A stretch of 64,000 nt of DNA from Phalacrocorax aristotelis (lineage: Eukaryota; Chordata; Aves; Suliformes; Phalacrocoracidae), in the NCBI RefSeq assembly GCF_949628215.1, contig NC_134311.1, positions 78,486,090 through 78,550,089 of the forward strand. Direction: 5' to 3'. Below, in pieces: positions 63,357 to 64,000 of the stretch. Made by a program: the position numbers and the translations under genes. Under the pieces are notes generated by a model that ran no database searches, had not been told where the DNA came from, and saw only the letters and a list, made by a program, of their open reading frames with translations. The first letter of the stretch is position 1; every line of letters begins with the position of its first letter.

Positions 63357-64000
63357 GTAAGAATTTGTTTGTATCTTTTTTTCTTTTCTTTCATTTTAGT
63401 CTGAAGACAGAACAAGGGTCTGCTCAAAGCCTTGCATCTTGTCAGGTTTTTTTTAAGTTGACATGTGAATCAAGCTGTGCATTACAGAACAGAAGCTCAC
63501 AGTCTTCAGAGTGCAATCTGGGCAATATTGGAGTAGAGCTTCTAAGTGATATCTGGTGGCTGCTCTTACCTGCTATGGAGAAAGACACTTTCAGAAAGAT
63601 TCTTAGTAGTAACCCTCATTTTTATGGGTTTGCTTACAGGCTAATACCCTGTTCCTCCAAAGTCACTGTGGTGGGCTGCATCTTGTTATTATTACCTCTG
63701 TCTTTGATGTCTGCAACTGCACAGTTAACAAGTTGTAAAGTGATTTGGAGCGTGACTTTACAAGTGTCTGACAGTGATATTATGCTGTGAATACTATCCC
63801 GAGGCACTGATTTTGAATAAGAATAAAAATTAATTACACCCAGAGAAGAATTTTAGATCCTAAGAACTTTAGCAATTCAAATATTGAAGTCTCTTTGTAG
63901 TTTCTCAAGTATGTCAAGAAATATTGGCACTGTAATAGAGCAAGTATAGTCGTCTGACCAATGCAACTTTTTATAAAGAGCAAATTAGGAAACATTATTA
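63357..64000 (+). other. EEF2-like intron 2 start, no gene seen
   Basis: The sequence follows the GTAAG donor of the exon 2 relic. I looked for EEF2 exon 3 (the segment beginning ATSL/AISLFYEL) and did not find it. A TTTCTTTCATTTTAG acceptor-like site at about 63385-63400 is followed by sequence unrelated to EEF2. A 155-codon ORF at 63323-63790 starts inside the relic in a wrong frame and shows no domain. Confidence 0.5.

Noticed and set aside
63385..63420. Acceptor-like TTTCATTTTAG as EEF2 exon 3 start
   Set aside because: The following codons do not resemble EEF2 exon 3 in any frame.
63323..63790. 155-codon ORF after the EEF2 relic
   Set aside because: It starts in a shifted frame inside the pseudo-exon, reads through the splice donor and shows no conserved motif.

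Overview
This window looks like nuclear DNA from a bird. It carries CR1 LINE copies of several ages with the characteristic ATTCTATGATTCT-type 3' tails, LTR-like repeats of avian type, and vertebrate exons flanked by GT/AG splice sites. No operons, bacterial-style dense ORFs, CRISPR arrays or convincing RNA genes are visible. Nearly all open reading frames in the window are chance ORFs.

The one confident functional coding segment is the first coding exon of ST8SIA5 (alpha-2,8-sialyltransferase 5) on the minus strand at 20704-20834. It encodes 43 complete codons: a short cytosolic tail plus the Golgi signal-anchor. It ends in an AG|GTAAGG donor, so everything below 20703 is the proximal part of ST8SIA5 intron 1. 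I did not find exon 2, which presumably lies beyond the left edge. Positions 20835 to about 21430 hold the 5' UTR and promoter flank. In human the gene lies on 18q21, and that region corresponds to the avian Z chromosome, so a Z origin is an inference.

From about 21.4 to 53.1 kb the DNA is intergenic, AT-rich and poor in recent transposons. It has a few old CR1 fragments, possible ancient L3/SINE-like remnants, one CR1 with an ATTCT tail at 52 kb, and a striking 220-bp (AAAAAG)n tract at 35.0-35.2 kb.

At about 53.1 kb the character changes abruptly. A CpG island (53.14-55.56 kb) is split by a plus-strand CR1 that itself contains a minus-strand CR1. Further right are a decayed 1.25-kb CR1 with reverse-transcriptase coding, an LTR-like element at 58.6-59.2 kb, and a 1.2-kb TG...CA repeat at 61.6-62.8 kb. 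At 63141-63356 is a relic of EEF2 (translation elongation factor 2) exon 2 that still has its splice acceptor and donor, so it is not a retrocopy. It has a 1-nt frameshift and two in-frame stops.

A possible partner exon ends at 55180 in the CpG island. It resembles the end of the EEF2 5' UTR, with ACG where the ATG should be, followed by a GTGAGT donor. My best reading is that the right 11 kb is a DNA-level duplicate of the 5' part of EEF2 (promoter, exon 1, intron 1, exon 2), now dead and expanded by transposon insertions. The exon 2 call is strong. The exon 1 link is tentative.
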